The notes: generated by a model from the letters alone, not told the origin. Positions 42,134 through 52,145 are shown, numbered from the stretch's first letter. The stretch: 64,000 nucleotides of DNA from Aquamicrobium lusatiense (GCF_014201615.1 NZ_JACHEU010000001.1:1507631-1571630), one strand, 5' to 3'. A program made the numbers and translations.

Positions 42134-43252
42134 TTACACGCGCATCGGCATCAGCACATAGAGCGTGTTCTCGTCGCTGGTGTCGCGGATGAGCGTGGGC
42201 GATCCGGCATCGGCCAGCATGAATTCGGCGTCGCCGCTGGAGAGCTGGCCCGCAACGTCCAGCAGATAGCGGGCGTTGAAGCCGATCTCGATGGGATCGG
42301 ACGAATAGTCGGCGGCCAGTTCCTCGACCGCGCTGCCGGAGTCAGGATTGTTGACCGCAAGCGTCAGCTGGCCTTCGCTGATCGAAAGCTTCACCGCGCG
42401 CCCGCGCTCGGACGAGATGGTGGAGACGCGGTCGACGGCCGCGGCAAAGCTCTGGCGGTCGATGACGAGGCGCTTGTCGTTGCCGGTGGGAATGACGCGC
42501 TGGTAATCGGGGAATGTGCCGTCGATGAGCTTCGAGGTCAGCACCACGGAGCCGATGGTGAAGCGGATCTTGGTGTCGGACAGTTCCGTGGTCACCGCCA
42601 CGTCCGGATCGTCCACCAGCTTCTGCAGCTCTCCGACCGTCTTGCGCGGAATGATGATGCCCGGCATGCCTTCGGAGCCGGCAGGCGCGTCGATTTCGGC
42701 GCGGGCCAGACGATGGCCATCCGTCGCGACGGAACGCAGTCTGAGATTGCCGCCAGCCTCATGGGTGTGCAGGAAAATGCCGTTGAGATAGTAGCGTGTC
42801 TCTTCGGTGGAGATGGCGAACTGGGTCTTCTCGATCAGGCCCTTCAGCGCGGTGGAATCCAGCCGGAAGATATGCGGGAACGAGCCGGCCGACAGTTCGG
42901 GGAAATCCGATTGCGGCAGGCATTGCAGGCGAAACGATGAGCGCCCGGAGGTCACGGTCATGGCCGCGCCGTCCTCGTCGGTCTTGAGCATCACCTCGGC
43001 GCCATCGGAGAGCTTGCGCACGATGTCGTAAAGCAGATGCGCCGGCACCGTGGTGGCGCCGGGCTGCTCGACCCGCGCGGCAGTTGCCTCGGTGATCTCG
43101 AGGTCAAGGTCGGTAGCCTTCAGTTCGAGGCTGGAACCGTCCGTAGACAAGAGCACGTTGGAGAGGATCGGAATTGTGTTGCGCCGCTCGACCACGCGGT
43201 GAACGTGGTTCAGGGACTTGAGGAGGTTCGACCGTTCCAGAATTACACGCAT
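42134..43252 (-). CDS. dnaN: DNA polymerase III beta sliding clamp
   Basis: The clamp encircles DNA and tethers the polymerase. The 372-residue protein starts MRVILERSNLLKSLNHVHRVVERRNTIP and ends TLYVLMPMRV; both ends are strongly conserved. Three clamp domains are implied by length. It is separated from dnaA by 398 bp of repeat-rich DNA and so may have its own promoter. Confidence 0.97.
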   Translation of the reverse strand: MRVILERSNLLKSLNHVHRVVERRNTIPILSNVLLSTDGSSLELKATDLDLEITEATAARVEQPGATTVPAHLLYDIVRKLSDGAEVMLKTDEDGAAMTVTSGRSSFRLQCLPQSDFPELSAGSFPHIFRLDSTALKGLIEKTQFAISTEETRYYLNGIFLHTHEAGGNLRLRSVATDGHRLARAEIDAPAGSEGMPGIIIPRKTVGELQKLVDDPDVAVTTELSDTKIRFTIGSVVLTSKLIDGTFPDYQRVIPTGNDKRLVIDRQSFAAAVDRVSTISSERGRAVKLSISEGQLTLAVNNPDSGSAVEELAADYSSDPIEIGFNARYLLDVAGQLSSGDAEFMLADAGSPTLIRDTSDENTLYVLMPMRV

Positions 43253-43323
43253 GACGAAACAGGCTCACTTGAAGGAAAGGGCAGGTTCCCGGACCGGCAA
43301 CCTGCCACAGTCTGAATTGCTCG

Positions 43324-43372
43324 GAGCATCGGGCCGAAAGCGGGATCGGTTTTCGCAATGCCCCCGACGCTC
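43324..43372. repeat. REP-like palindromic repeat
   Basis: GAGCATCGGG (43324-43333) is the inverted match, with one mismatch, of CCCGACGCTC (43363-43372). The inner sequence CCGAAAGCGGGATCGG, then TTTTCG, is close to a dispersed palindromic repeat family I know from rhizobial genomes. It lies 72 bp upstream of the dnaN start. Confidence 0.6.
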
Positions 43373-43566
43373 AATCAAGATATCCGGAGCGCCCCGCCCT
43401 CGGGAAGGACGCATGACACTCCGGAATGGGGATTAAGCTGACAGGAAAAGCGCCCTGAAAGCAAGACCAAACGGCTTTGTTGCGCGGGTTTTACAAGGTT
43501 TTAGAGCATTTTGCAGTCAGACGGAAAAGCCTGACGCCGCACAAGTGCGGCCAGGCAAAACAGGCT

Positions 43567-43606
43567 GGAGCAGCGAGGCTGCGTTCGTCAGAACGCCCGC
43601 TGCTCC
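43567..43606 (-). terminator. Nested hairpin downstream of dnaA
   Basis: GGAGCAGCG (43567-43575) pairs with CGCTGCTCC (43598-43606); inside, GCGTTC-GTCA-GAACGC makes a second 6-bp stem. It lies about 45 bp after the dnaA stop. There is no T-run, so this may be a weak or rho-assisted terminator or a stabilising structure. Confidence 0.5.
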
Positions 43607-43650
43607 GGAGCATGGCGGTACAATGAGCCGCCACGCCTTCATGCCGCGCG

Positions 43651-45204
43651 TCAGGCCTGATCGTTGATCAGACGACGCAGAAGCTCAAGTTCCTGCGCCA
43701 GCGTGTTGTCGTTGTCCGACAGGCCCTCGATCTTGCGCACCGCATGCAGCACCGTGGTGTGGTCGCGGCCGCCGAAACGCCTGCCGATTTCCGGCAGCGA
43801 ACGCGGCGTCATCACCTTGGAAAGGTACATGGCGACCTGACGCGGCTTGACGATGGTGCGGGTGCGCCGGTTGGAGAGCAGTTCCGTCTTCGACACATTG
43901 TAGTGGCGGGCAACGATGCGCTGGATGTCCTCAATGCGAACCCGCTTCGGCTCGCCGGAGCGGTAGATGTGGCCCAGGATCTCGTCGATCCGGTCCACGG
44001 TGATCTGCGGCTCGAAGGTCTGGCGGAACAGAAGCTGGTTGAACGCGCCTTCAAGCTCGCGGCCGCTGCCGGTGACGGTGCGGGCCACATGCTCAAGAAC
44101 GTCGTCGGCGACCTCGATGGAGGCATCTTCAGCCTTTGCCGCCGCCAGCCGCTGCTGGAGCATCGACAGGCGCATGGAGAGGTCAGGGGTCGACATTTCC
44201 AGCGCGACCCCGCCATTGAGGCGCGAGCGCACGCGCGGCTCCAGCGATTCCAGTTCCGCCGGCGGCCGGTCGGCTGCGACAACCACCTGCTTGGCGCTGT
44301 CCAGCAGCATGTTGATGAGGTGGCAGAACTCGTGCTGGATCGACTTGCCCTGCAGGAACTGCATGTCGTCGATGATGAGCAGGTCGATGTCGCGAAGCTG
44401 CTCCTTGAGGGTCAGCGCATTGTTGTCGCGGATGGCGGTGGCGAAGCGCCACATGAAATATTCAGCCGTGAGATAGACGACGCGCGAGCGCGGGTTCTGG
44501 CGCAGCGATTCCGCCGCTATCGCCTGCAGAAGGTGCGTCTTGCCGAGGCCGACGGTGGCGTGCAGGAACAGCGGGTTGAAGCGCACCGCGCTGGACTGCG
44601 ATTCCGCCACGGCGCGCGCGGCAGCGAAGGCAACGCGGTTCGACGGGCCTTCCACGAAGGAAGAGAAGGTGTAGCGCGGGTCCAGCGGCGAGCCGAGGAC
44701 GTTCTGGCGGAACTCGGTCTCGATCGGGCCCGGACGCTGCGCCGGCATGCGCTCGGTCTTGCCGTTGTTGGTGCCGTTATTGGCCATTGTGGAGGCCAGC
44801 GCCGTCTGCGCCTGACGCGAAACCGGACGTCGCTGCTGGGCCGGGGCCTCGGCATCAGCCGCGCGTGACTGCCTTGCGGCTGTGCGCACGATGATTTCGA
44901 CCCTGAGGATCTCTGCATCCTCTTCTTTCCACAGTTCGACAATCTGGTCGAGATAGTGGCCATTGATCCAGGAGCGCAGGAAGGCGGTTGGCACGGAGAT
45001 GCGCACAACGCCCTTGGAGGCTTCAGCCAGCTTCATGCGGCCGAACCAGCTCGAATAGACCTCTGCACCCAGACGCGCCTTGAGCTTTGCCTTCACACGC
45101 TCGAACTTGTGATCTGCCTCCCCAACAGTTGTCATGTCATGTCCTTTGGCAACGTCCCCCTCGTAGGGAGCACCGCCAAGTTCCCTGCCCATGCCGCTCT
45201 GCAT
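43651..45204 (-). CDS. dnaA: Chromosomal replication initiator DnaA
   Basis: DnaA is the AAA+ initiator that opens the origin. The product is 517 residues. The N-terminal DnaB-interacting domain ([26 protein letters not shown]), a variable Gln/Ala/Asn linker, the AAA+ core with Walker A GLGKTH near 217 and Walker [11 protein letters not shown] near 278, and the C-terminal box-binding motif [16 protein letters not shown] near 480-490 are all present. ATG 45204 has AAGGATCACGAA before it; ATG 45135 ([10 protein letters not shown]) has AAAGGA and is a good alternative. Confidence 0.96.
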   Translation of the reverse strand: MQSGMGRELGGAPYEGDVAKGHDMTTVGEADHKFERVKAKLKARLGAEVYSSWFGRMKLAEASKGVVRISVPTAFLRSWINGHYLDQIVELWKEEDAEILRVEIIVRTAARQSRAADAEAPAQQRRPVSRQAQTALASTMANNGTNNGKTERMPAQRPGPIETEFRQNVLGSPLDPRYTFSSFVEGPSNRVAFAAARAVAESQSSAVRFNPLFLHATVGLGKTHLLQAIAAESLRQNPRSRVVYLTAEYFMWRFATAIRDNNALTLKEQLRDIDLLIIDDMQFLQGKSIQHEFCHLINMLLDSAKQVVVAADRPPAELESLEPRVRSRLNGGVALEMSTPDLSMRLSMLQQRLAAAKAEDASIEVADDVLEHVARTVTGSGRELEGAFNQLLFRQTFEPQITVDRIDEILGHIYRSGEPKRVRIEDIQRIVARHYNVSKTELLSNRRTRTIVKPRQVAMYLSKVMTPRSLPEIGRRFGGRDHTTVLHAVRKIEGLSDNDNTLAQELELLRRLINDQA

Positions 45205-46005
45205 TTCGTGATCCTTGTCCCGCACTTGCGCCAGGGGCATCATGCCCGTGGCGGCCTCGTTATGATTATGTCCGTCGCGGCCGCCGCTGGCCATCTCCGG
45301 ATATGCTCGCCGCAGGCCGAACCGTCTCCGGTTCTTTCCACGACAGGGAAACCAAGCGCATGACAACGCAAGCCGTCCGGCTTGTGGCCGGCCAAACTTC
45401 AACGCGCCATACGAATGACTGGTCCCCTACCAGTATCGAAAGCGACAACCGACCTGTACGCGGGCGAGCGCCCACGGTGCCAATGCTGTCTTGTTATGAT
45501 TAGGTCGAGGGCTAAATGCCCGTCCCTTTCGATGACCAGACACTAACGAAATCGCTGTGGAAAGGGCAAGGCCACATCTTACTGGTTTTGAGCGAATCTG
45601 GTTACCAAATTGCCCTTGACGGCAGCGGCTTCGCGCCTAGCAATCTTGAAAGCCATTGGGATTCAAACCCTTTTCGAGAAAGCCCGGAAACGATAGCTGG
45701 CGTGATTCTTTTTTTTAATATTTTGCTTGACACCCGGTTGTCCCCTTTCGGTCCCCGCCGATATGAACAAGCTGTGGATGACCTTCTTTAAGCTTATGAA
45801 AATAAAGGGATTTTTTTGCCATTCCTGGCGGCGCCCATGGCGCGCTGGTGCAGCAGGAAAGTCACATACCGGCAAAATTTCCGGTGACCGGAAACCTGCC
45901 CCGGCGGAAGCTTCCGGTGCGCCATTCCCGCTTTTATTCAGACGACGAAAAAAACCCGGCGCGAGCGCCGGGTTTCAGAGAATTTGACGGTTCCTTGTTA
46001 AGGAA
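45205..46005. promoter_or_regulatory. AT-rich, dyad-rich region between rpsT and dnaA
   Basis: 801 bp without a credible gene. It contains AT-rich blocks at 45706-45725 and 45786-45818, a near-consensus DnaA box TGTGGATGA at 45773-45781 (one mismatch), a looser one near 45555, a 17-bp perfect dyad TTTCCGGT-G-ACCGGAAA at 45878-45894 and a 12-bp palindrome CGGAAGCTTCCG at 45905-45916. The dnaA promoter must be here. Autoregulation by DnaA is plausible; an origin is not shown. Confidence 0.5.
45945..45975 (-). terminator. Intrinsic terminator of rpsT
   Basis: Read on the - strand, AAACCCGGCG-CTCG-CGCCGGGTTT (45952-45975) is a 10-bp stem with a 4-nt loop followed by a long T-run. It lies 30 bp after the rpsT stop. 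Confidence 0.9.
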
Positions 46006-46272
46006 TCAGGCAGACAGGCCCTTAACGCGCTGAGCCAGTCGCGAAACCTTGCGGGAAGCCGTATTCTTGTGCAGCACGCCCTTGGAGGCGGCGCGCATCA
46101 GCTCGGGCTGTGCATTCTGGAAAGCGGTCTCGGCGGCTGCCTTGTCGCCAGCGGCCAGAGCTTCTTCGACCTTGCGCACGAAAGTGCGGACGCGTGAAAC
46201 GCGGCTCTTGTTGATCGCGGTGCGGCGAGCAATCTTGCGCGTAGCCTTCTTGGCCGAGGGAGTGTTGGCCAT
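46006..46272 (-). CDS. rpsT: 30S ribosomal protein S20
   Basis: S20 is an 88-residue, very basic 16S rRNA-binding protein. The sequence [20 protein letters not shown] and the C-terminal [20 protein letters not shown] are diagnostic. It sits upstream of dnaA as in other members of the order, with its own promoter and terminator. Confidence 0.97.
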   Translation of the reverse strand: MANTPSAKKATRKIARRTAINKSRVSRVRTFVRKVEEALAAGDKAAAETAFQNAQPELMRAASKGVLHKNTASRKVSRLAQRVKGLSA

Positions 46273-46367
46273 GGTGCCTCTCTTCTGATCTCAATAGGTG
46301 GACGCTTGCGGCAACCCGCACGGCGCAAAATAAATGGGCAGCAACGAGGCCACCTCAGTTGGGGCGG

Positions 46368-46396
46368 CTTATAGTTCAGCTTTACAGGTCAGTCAA
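46368..46396 (-). promoter_or_regulatory. rpsT promoter
   Basis: On the - strand TTGACT (46396-46391), 17-bp spacer, TATAAG (46373-46368): a near-consensus sigma70-type promoter. The leader would be about 90 nt to the rpsT ATG. Confidence 0.7.
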
Positions 46397-46440
46397 TCTT
46401 GCTTCGCATCCAAACCGCGAATTCGACCTCCTGAGAGGCC

Positions 46441-47214
46441 TCATCTGTTGCGGAATTCGGGTTTGCGCTTCTCCACGAAGGCGCTCATGCCTTCCTTCTG
46501 GTCTTCCAGCGCGAACATGGACTGGAAAACCCGCCGTTCGAATCGCAGGCCCTCGGCCAGCGTCACTTCATAGGAGCGGTTGATCGCCTCCTTGTTCATG
46601 ATCACGGACGGCAGCGAGAAATCGGCGATCTTCGCCGCCGCTTTAAGCGCTTCCCCGACCAGTTCGCCGACAGGCACGATGCGGGAGACGAGACCGGCGC
46701 GCTCGGCTTCCTCAGCATCCATCATGCGGCCGGTGAGGCACATGTCCATGGCCTTGGACTTGCCGACGAAACGGGTGAGGCGCTGGGAGCCGCCCATGCC
46801 GGGCATGACGCCCAGCGTGATTTCCGGCTGGCCGAATTTCGCATTGTCGCCGGCGATGATGAAGTCGCACATCATGGCAAGCTCGCAGCCGCCGCCAAGT
46901 GCATAGCCGGCAACCGCCGCGATGATCGGCTTGCGGGTGCGGGTGAAGTCCTCCCAGCCGGAAAACAGGTCTCCCAGATAGACGTCGACATAAGTCTTCG
47001 TCTGCATCTCCTTGATGTCGGCGCCTGCCGCGAAGGCCTTTTCCGAGCCGGTCAGCACGATCGCGCCGATATTGTCGTCGGCATCGAACGCCCTGGTTGC
47101 GACGAGCAGTTCACCCAGCACGGCCGAGTTCAGCGCATTGAGGGCCTGGGGCCTGTTCAGCGTGATCAGCCCGACCTTGCCGCGGGTTTCGACAATGATG
47201 TTTTCGTAAGCCAT
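46441..47214 (-). CDS. Enoyl-CoA hydratase
   Basis: A 257-residue crotonase-family enzyme that hydrates 2-enoyl-CoA in beta-oxidation. It begins [20 protein letters not shown] and has the oxyanion-hole/catalytic blocks [20 protein letters not shown] and [19 protein letters not shown] with both glutamates. The start at 47214 has AGGAGAGG upstream; a longer frame to 47394 overlaps mutM's 3' end. Between mutM and rpsT, a conserved neighbourhood here. Confidence 0.92.
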   Translation of the reverse strand: MAYENIIVETRGKVGLITLNRPQALNALNSAVLGELLVATRAFDADDNIGAIVLTGSEKAFAAGADIKEMQTKTYVDVYLGDLFSGWEDFTRTRKPIIAAVAGYALGGGCELAMMCDFIIAGDNAKFGQPEITLGVMPGMGGSQRLTRFVGKSKAMDMCLTGRMMDAEEAERAGLVSRIVPVGELVGEALKAAAKIADFSLPSVIMNKEAINRSYEVTLAEGLRFERRVFQSMFALEDQKEGMSAFVEKRKPEFRNR

Positions 47215-47248
47215 GCGTTTCCTCTCCTGAGCGCTGCAGAGACCTAGC

Positions 47249-48139
47249 CTATTTCTGACAGCTGCGGCAATAAAAGGTCGAGCGGCCGCTCTGCACGATC
47301 CGCTCCACCTTGCCCGGGCAGCCCGGCTTCCGGCAAGGTTCGCCCTCGCGATCATAAACGGCAAAGCTGTGCTGGAAATATCCGAGCGACCCATCGGTAT
47401 GCATGTAGTCTTTCAGCGAGGAGCCGCCGGCGGCGATGGCGTCGGCAATCACCTCGCGGATCGATTCGGCGAGCCGCTGGCGCTGCTCCGCCGCCTTGCG
47501 GCCGGGAACGGCGATCGTGCCCGCCGCGCGCAACGGTGAAAGGCCCGCACGCCACAGAGCCTCGCAGACATAGATGTTGCCGAGCCCGGCGATCAGGCGC
47601 TGATCCAGAAGCGCAGCCTTCAGAGGTGCCTTGCGGTTTCGGAACAGGGCGGCGAGCAGATCCGCATCGAGCGTGTTGCCGGTCGGTTCCACGCCGAGGC
47701 CGGCCAGCATCGGATGCTCGTCCGGGATGGTCTCGGAAAACAGCATGAAACCGAAGCGGCGCGGGTCGTTGAACACGACGCGGTATTGCGCCGCTGCGGC
47801 CGACACCACATCGAACACGACATGGTCGTGGGCGGAATCCTTCGAGCGTTCATAGTGAAAGCTGCCGGGTGTTGCGCTGTCGCTGCCGTCCTCGATGCGG
47901 AAAGATCCGGTCATGCCCAGATGGCAGATGAGGGCCGGGCCGCCATCTGTGTGCATGGTCAGATATTTGGCGCGCCGGCCAAGCGCGGTGATGGTGCGCC
48001 CATCAAGGCGTTCAGCGAATTTTTCAGGAAAGGGGAAGCGCAGGTTGGGACGGCGGGTCTCGACCCTGACGATGCGGGCGCCTTCCAGAACCGGCTGGAG
48101 CCCGCGCCGGACGGTTTCCACCTCGGGCAGTTCAGGCAT
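47249..48139 (-). CDS. mutM: Formamidopyrimidine-DNA glycosylase
   Basis: MutM (Fpg) excises 8-oxoguanine and formamidopyrimidines. The 296-residue protein starts [14 protein letters not shown] with the catalytic N-terminal Pro-Glu, has the beta-F lysine region [10 protein letters not shown] and the C-terminal zinc finger with Cys-x4-Cys (CRKPGC) and Cys-x2-Cys (CRSCQK). Its start overlaps the deoB stop by 8 bp, so the two are coupled. Confidence 0.96.
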   Translation of the reverse strand: MPELPEVETVRRGLQPVLEGARIVRVETRRPNLRFPFPEKFAERLDGRTITALGRRAKYLTMHTDGGPALICHLGMTGSFRIEDGSDSATPGSFHYERSKDSAHDHVVFDVVSAAAAQYRVVFNDPRRFGFMLFSETIPDEHPMLAGLGVEPTGNTLDADLLAALFRNRKAPLKAALLDQRLIAGLGNIYVCEALWRAGLSPLRAAGTIAVPGRKAAEQRQRLAESIREVIADAIAAGGSSLKDYMHTDGSLGYFQHSFAVYDREGEPCRKPGCPGKVERIVQSGRSTFYCRSCQK

Positions 48140-49373
48140 GGCCGCCGATATCTCCGTAAAAGGACGTTCCGTATTTTCCGGGTCCGATGCCCAGATGCTC
48201 GGCGACCGTTTCGCCGATATCGGAGAATGTCGTTCTCAGGCCCGCGCTCCCGCCTGTCAGCCCCGGCGCCAGGCCGATGAGCGGGATACGCTCGCGCGTA
48301 TGGTCGGTGCCACGCCATGTGGGGTCATTGCCGTGGTCGGCCGTAAGCACGAACAGATCGCCCTGTTTCAGAAGCGCCAGTGCTTCCGGTAGGCGGCAGT
48401 CGAACGCTTCCAGGGCCGCCGCATAGCCGGCGGGGTCGCGGCGATGGCCGAACTCGCTGTCGAAATCGACGAAATTGGCAAACACGAAGTCGCCGTCAAT
48501 CGCTTCCTTCATCGCCTCCAGCGCCTGATCGAACATGGCCATGTTGCCGGCGGCCTTGCGCAGAGTGGTCACGCCGCGATGGGCAAAGATGTCACCGATC
48601 TTGCCAACGGCCAGAACGCGCCCATGCGCTTCGGTGATCCGGTCGAGCAGGGTTGGTTCGGGAGGGGAGACGGCATAGTCGCGCCGGTTGGCGGTGCGTT
48701 TGAACGTGTCCGCGGTCTCGCCGAGGAAGGGGCGGGCGATGACCCGGCCGATCTTGAGCGGATCGCACAGCCGCCGCACGATCCTGCAGAATTCATAAAG
48801 CCGGTCGAGCCCGAAATGCTCTTCATGCGCTGCGATCTGCAGCACGGAATCGACGGATGTGTAGCAGATCGGCTTGCCGGTGGCGATGTGTTCTTCCCCG
48901 AATATCTCGATTGCCGCCATGCCGTCTGAATGGCAGTTGCCGAGGATGCCGGGCACGTTGCCTTCGCGGATCATGGCTTCGGTCAGGGCAGGGGGGAAGG
49001 CGGGCACCGTGTCGGGAAATCTCCCCCAGCCAAAGCGCATCGGCAGTGCGGCGATCTCCCAGTGCCCTGAGGGCGTGTCCTTACCGCTTGAAATCTCCTG
49101 CGCGGCTCCGTGAAAGGAGGAAGGCAGCAGCGGTGCGCTGGCAGGCCCGAAATCATATCCTGAAGCGATGTGGGCAGCCTGACCAAGACCCAGTGCCGTC
49201 ATGTTGGGAAGAAGAAGCGGGCCGTTGCGCAGACCCGGCCGGTCCGCCTTGCCGGAGCGGCATGCATCGGCGATGTGGGCGAAAGTATTGGCCCCCTCGT
49301 CCCCGAACTCGGCCGCGTCTGCTGCGCCACCGATGCCGAAGGAATCGAGAACAAAAACGAAAGCGCGCGCCAT
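48132..49373 (-). CDS. deoB: Phosphopentomutase
   Basis: DeoB interconverts (deoxy)ribose 1- and 5-phosphate in nucleoside salvage. The 413-residue alkaline-phosphatase-superfamily enzyme has the metal/phosphate sites in [16 protein letters not shown] at the N-terminus and [19 protein letters not shown] near the C-terminus. It overlaps mutM. No other deo gene is nearby. Confidence 0.95.
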   Translation of the reverse strand: MARAFVFVLDSFGIGGAADAAEFGDEGANTFAHIADACRSGKADRPGLRNGPLLLPNMTALGLGQAAHIASGYDFGPASAPLLPSSFHGAAQEISSGKDTPSGHWEIAALPMRFGWGRFPDTVPAFPPALTEAMIREGNVPGILGNCHSDGMAAIEIFGEEHIATGKPICYTSVDSVLQIAAHEEHFGLDRLYEFCRIVRRLCDPLKIGRVIARPFLGETADTFKRTANRRDYAVSPPEPTLLDRITEAHGRVLAVGKIGDIFAHRGVTTLRKAAGNMAMFDQALEAMKEAIDGDFVFANFVDFDSEFGHRRDPAGYAAALEAFDCRLPEALALLKQGDLFVLTADHGNDPTWRGTDHTRERIPLIGLAPGLTGGSAGLRTTFSDIGETVAEHLGIGPGKYGTSFYGDIGGHA

Positions 49374-49511
49374 TACGACCTTATGGTAAGGATCACATCC
49401 TCCGAGGCGGGGCGGTCCTGCGGACGCGGATCAGCTTGATCAGGAGATCCAGACATAAGCCCGGCATGGCACCTTGGCAATCTGCAAACGCCGGTCAGGC
49501 CTGCCGCTGGG

Positions 49512-50114
49512 TCAGCAGTTGGAACAGGCGATTTCCCGCCGGATTCGCGGTCTGCCGTAATAGACCTCGTTCATATTGATGTTGCTGAACGCGCCGGTGA
49601 GGCCCGTGGTTCTTTCAGCGCCTGAGGCCCAGGCGATGATCGGTCTGTAACCCAGGCTGATTTCCACCTTTATGAGGAACGTGTCGTCAGTCTTCATGTT
49701 CTCCGGCACGGTGACGATGGAGTTTTTGGCGATACCCGTGCTGTAGGTGTTGTTCGTCAGTTTTCCCGACCACTCGACCTTGGGTTCGAGGCTGCCACTT
49801 TTGTTCTTTGAAATCTTGATCCCGGTGACCGTGATCGTCGGGCTGGAGCGATTGTAGGGACGCATCGTCGTCTGGCCAACGCGCATGATGCCTGTCAGAG
49901 CCTCCTTCGTCAGAGTATCCTGTTGCCCGACGAGATCGGCGACCATGGAGCCCAGCCGGCTGAGTTGCTTGCTGGTATCGATGCCCTGCACCGCTTCCAC
50001 GGTCATGAAATAAAGCGCCAGCATGATCGGTGCGATGAAAGCGAACTCGACCGCCGCAACGCCGCGCCGGTCGCGCCTGAAACCGGCGATTTTCTCTCTC
50101 AGATTTTTCAGCAT
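49512..50114 (-). CDS. TadE/TadG-like pseudopilin, pilus locus
   Basis: A 200-residue protein with the TadE-type N-terminus: a short basic leader, then RRGVAAVEFAFIAPIMLALYF, i.e. a prepilin-like site with Glu at position 5 of the hydrophobic stretch. The remainder is a periplasmic domain ending in two cysteines (IACSNC). ATG 50114 is used; upstream codons run into the next gene's spacer. TadE/TadF pseudopilins are processed by CpaA (TadV) and help pilus assembly. Confidence 0.8.
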   Translation of the reverse strand: MLKNLREKIAGFRRDRRGVAAVEFAFIAPIMLALYFMTVEAVQGIDTSKQLSRLGSMVADLVGQQDTLTKEALTGIMRVGQTTMRPYNRSSPTITVTGIKISKNKSGSLEPKVEWSGKLTNNTYSTGIAKNSIVTVPENMKTDDTFLIKVEISLGYRPIIAWASGAERTTGLTGAFSNINMNEVYYGRPRIRREIACSNC

Positions 50115-50170
50115 GCTTAGTACCCCCGTACCAGCGATCATCTTCAGCCGTTTGTGTGCGGCGGCGCGTG

Positions 50171-50779
50171 TCAGTAAGGTTCGTTCTGCCAGGTCATGGT
50201 GGCAAAATGCACCGTCTTGTTGTCTGCCAGCGGTGCCATGTATTTGCTCATGTAGTCGGTGATGATCGGCCATTCGTAGAAGAGGCGCAGCATGTTACGC
50301 GACATGGTCGAACCCGGATCGATGACGAAGCCCTTGGTGTCCGTCTTGCCGTCGTCCGTCAGAACCAGCTGCTTGCCTTCGATGGCGTAGCCGAGTTTCG
50401 CGGCATCGGTGAAATTGTCGAAGTGACGAAGGTCTATCTTCAGTCCGGGGCAGTTCTCGGTGACGATGACCGACATCCGGCCGCAGACAAGTGTGAAGAT
50501 CTTTTCCTGCAAGGCTGTTTTTTCTGCAGCCGTGACCGGTGCCTGCCACTGGCCGGTGCGGAACTGGCGCGCCACATCGTCGGCGGCGTTCGCAAGCATC
50601 TGTTTTCCCGCAAACGAGATGCAGCTTTCCAGAATGGCGAAGGTCAGCAGGGCGAACGGCAGGATGAGCATGCCGAATTCAATCGCCGTGCTGCCTTTTG
50701 CATCGCGCCTGAACCTGCCGAGAAGACTCGTCAGATTCCGCCTCGCCTTCGTGCGGGACCTGTTGGGAACGCTTTCCAT
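50171..50779 (-). CDS. TadE-like pseudopilin, pilus locus
   Basis: A 202-residue protein with basic leader RRDAKGSTAIEFGMLILPF followed by a hydrophobic stem, the TadE signature. The C-domain contains two cysteines (VCGRMSV and ENCPG) and likely faces the periplasm. It is 56 bp before the other TadE/TadG-like gene on the - strand, and both are divergent from the cpa operon. Confidence 0.8.
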   Translation of the reverse strand: MESVPNRSRTKARRNLTSLLGRFRRDAKGSTAIEFGMLILPFALLTFAILESCISFAGKQMLANAADDVARQFRTGQWQAPVTAAEKTALQEKIFTLVCGRMSVIVTENCPGLKIDLRHFDNFTDAAKLGYAIEGKQLVLTDDGKTDTKGFVIDPGSTMSRNMLRLFYEWPIITDYMSKYMAPLADNKTVHFATMTWQNEPY

Positions 50780-50932
50780 GTCTCTACCGCCGACCCCCTT
50801 TGTCAGTGGATCGGATCATAGCGGGAAGCCGTTGAAGTCCCGTTTGGGGGATCGCTAAATTCCGACGGTGGCAATTAAGGGTGCGTCAACCTTGGATTGC
50901 CGCGGCCGGATGCGGTTGACCTGATGAGCCGG

Positions 50933-51397
50933 TTACTCGCGCCTCATGTCGCTGTCAGACAGTCTCTCGGCCTCGCTCTTGTGGGAGCTTTCGCAATATG
51001 GCGTGCAGGACATGGTCTGCACGTCTGAGCGCCTGTAGATGCGCACCGTCGATGCCGTCTGGCGCGCGACCGTCACCTGTTCATCCATGATCGGAGCCCC
51101 GTCGCTGTCCAGAATGACCAGATTGGTGACCCCAAATCCCTTGCCGGTCAGGATTACCGTCGTGGCATCCTGAACCGATGCATCCGCGATTTCGGAGTTG
51201 CCGATCACGATCGTATCGGCCGGGCGCGACAGCTTGACGATGCGGGCCTGGTTCATGACGACCTCGATGCCGGCTTCTGTTGCGGGCGCGGCCGTTTCCA
51301 CTACCGGCTCGGCAACAGTCGTTTCTGCGGCCCAGACTGTGCAGTTTCCCGCCGCGAACAAAGCGCCCGCAAGCAACACCGGTCTCGACATGCCCAT
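50933..51397 (-). CDS. Stand-alone CpaC/RcpA N-terminal-domain protein
   Basis: A 154-residue exported protein with a signal peptide (LLAGALFAAGNCTVWA) and one pilus-secretin N-terminal domain. Residues about 43-110 line up with CpaC residues about 45-115: both have a (V/L)xxNxxxxxxL, an NxxxAD and a GKxxGxTN core. The secretin barrel is missing. The tail has TMSCTPYCESSHKSE with two cysteines. It may be an accessory protein of the CpaC ring. Start 51391 (MSRPVLL) is an alternative. Confidence 0.75.
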   Translation of the reverse strand: MGMSRPVLLAGALFAAGNCTVWAAETTVAEPVVETAAPATEAGIEVVMNQARIVKLSRPADTIVIGNSEIADASVQDATTVILTGKGFGVTNLVILDSDGAPIMDEQVTVARQTASTVRIYRRSDVQTMSCTPYCESSHKSEAERLSDSDMRRE

Positions 51398-51538
51398 GCC
51401 CGTTCTCCCGCTCCGCCAGAGTGATCAACGGAATATGAACGGTTTTGGTGAAGCAACGGTTAAGCTTCGCATGCAGCCATTCAGGCACAGGCTCACCGAT
51501 CTTTAACGCAAGGCATGTAAGGATGCGCCTGTCATTAC

Positions 51539-52075
51539 ATGTCGGGTGGGGCCTCCATGCTTGAAGCTTTGATTTTCGTCATTTTCCCGTTTTGCATGGT
51601 CTTCGCAGCGGTCTCGGATGCGCTTTCGATGACCATCGCCAATCGCGTGTCTCTGGTGCTGGTGGGCAGCTTCCTGGTGATCGCCCCGCTGACCGGCATG
51701 GAGTGGAGCACTGTGGGAATGCATCTGGCCGCGGGCGCGCTGGTTCTGAGCGCAACCTTCGTACTGTTTGCCATCGGCGGCATGGGTGGCGGCGACGCAA
51801 AGCTCATGGCGGCAACCGCCGTCTGGATGGGCTTCGACATGCTGCTGGCGGAATACCTTATCTATGCATCGTTTGTCGGCGGCATGCTGACGCTTGCCAC
51901 ACTCATGTATCGCAGGTCGTTTCTGGCGGATTTCACGCGCAACAACATGTTCCTGCGCCATTTCGGCGATACCAGCGTGGGTATCCCCTACGGTGTTGCG
52001 CTGGGTTTCGCGGGCCTTGTGATCTATCCCAAAACCGCGCTGGCCGCGTGGGCCATCGCCCGTCTGGCAGGCTGA
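51539..52075 (+). CDS. cpaA: Prepilin peptidase CpaA (TadV)
   Basis: A 178-residue membrane aspartyl protease of the A24 family that cleaves Flp prepilin and TadE/F pseudopilins. Membrane segments begin ALIFVIFPFCMVFAAVSD (first catalytic Asp in VSDALSM) and the GxGD motif is GGMGGGDAKLM. ATG 51539 or 51557 (MLEALIF) may be the start; the latter has GGGTGGGGC upstream. It has its own terminator. Confidence 0.88.
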   Translation: MSGGASMLEALIFVIFPFCMVFAAVSDALSMTIANRVSLVLVGSFLVIAPLTGMEWSTVGMHLAAGALVLSATFVLFAIGGMGGGDAKLMAATAVWMGFDMLLAEYLIYASFVGGMLTLATLMYRRSFLADFTRNNMFLRHFGDTSVGIPYGVALGFAGLVIYPKTALAAWAIARLAG

Positions 52076-52110
52076 TCGCCTGAAACGCAGAATTTCCGGA
52101 ACAAGCTTCC

Positions 52111-52145
52111 AATACGCCGCACCTGACCGTGCGGCGTATTTTTTT
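52111..52145 (+). terminator. Intrinsic terminator after cpaA
   Basis: AATACGCCGCAC-CTGACC-GTGCGGCGTATT (52111-52140) is a perfect 12-bp stem, followed by TTTTT. It separates cpaA from the cpaB-tadC operon. Confidence 0.9.

Larger units (their letters stand above)
43253..43650. other. Repeat-rich gap between dnaA and dnaN
   Basis: 398 bp without a credible gene. It holds a REP-like hairpin at 43324-43372, an AGAGCATTTTGCAG segment near 43503 that resembles the start of another dispersed repeat of the order, and a nested hairpin at 43567-43606 downstream of dnaA. A dnaN promoter must lie in the lower half but I could not pick one convincingly. Confidence 0.5.

Noticed and set aside
45516..45791. 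A 91-residue + strand open frame in the dnaA upstream region
   Set aside because: No ribosome site, no recognisable domain, and it covers the AT-rich regulatory tract and DnaA box; the composition is non-coding.
45205..46005. Chromosomal origin next to dnaA
   Set aside because: Only one near-consensus DnaA box and one looser one were found, and origins in this class often lie near hemE or parA rather than dnaA. Kept only as a regulatory region.
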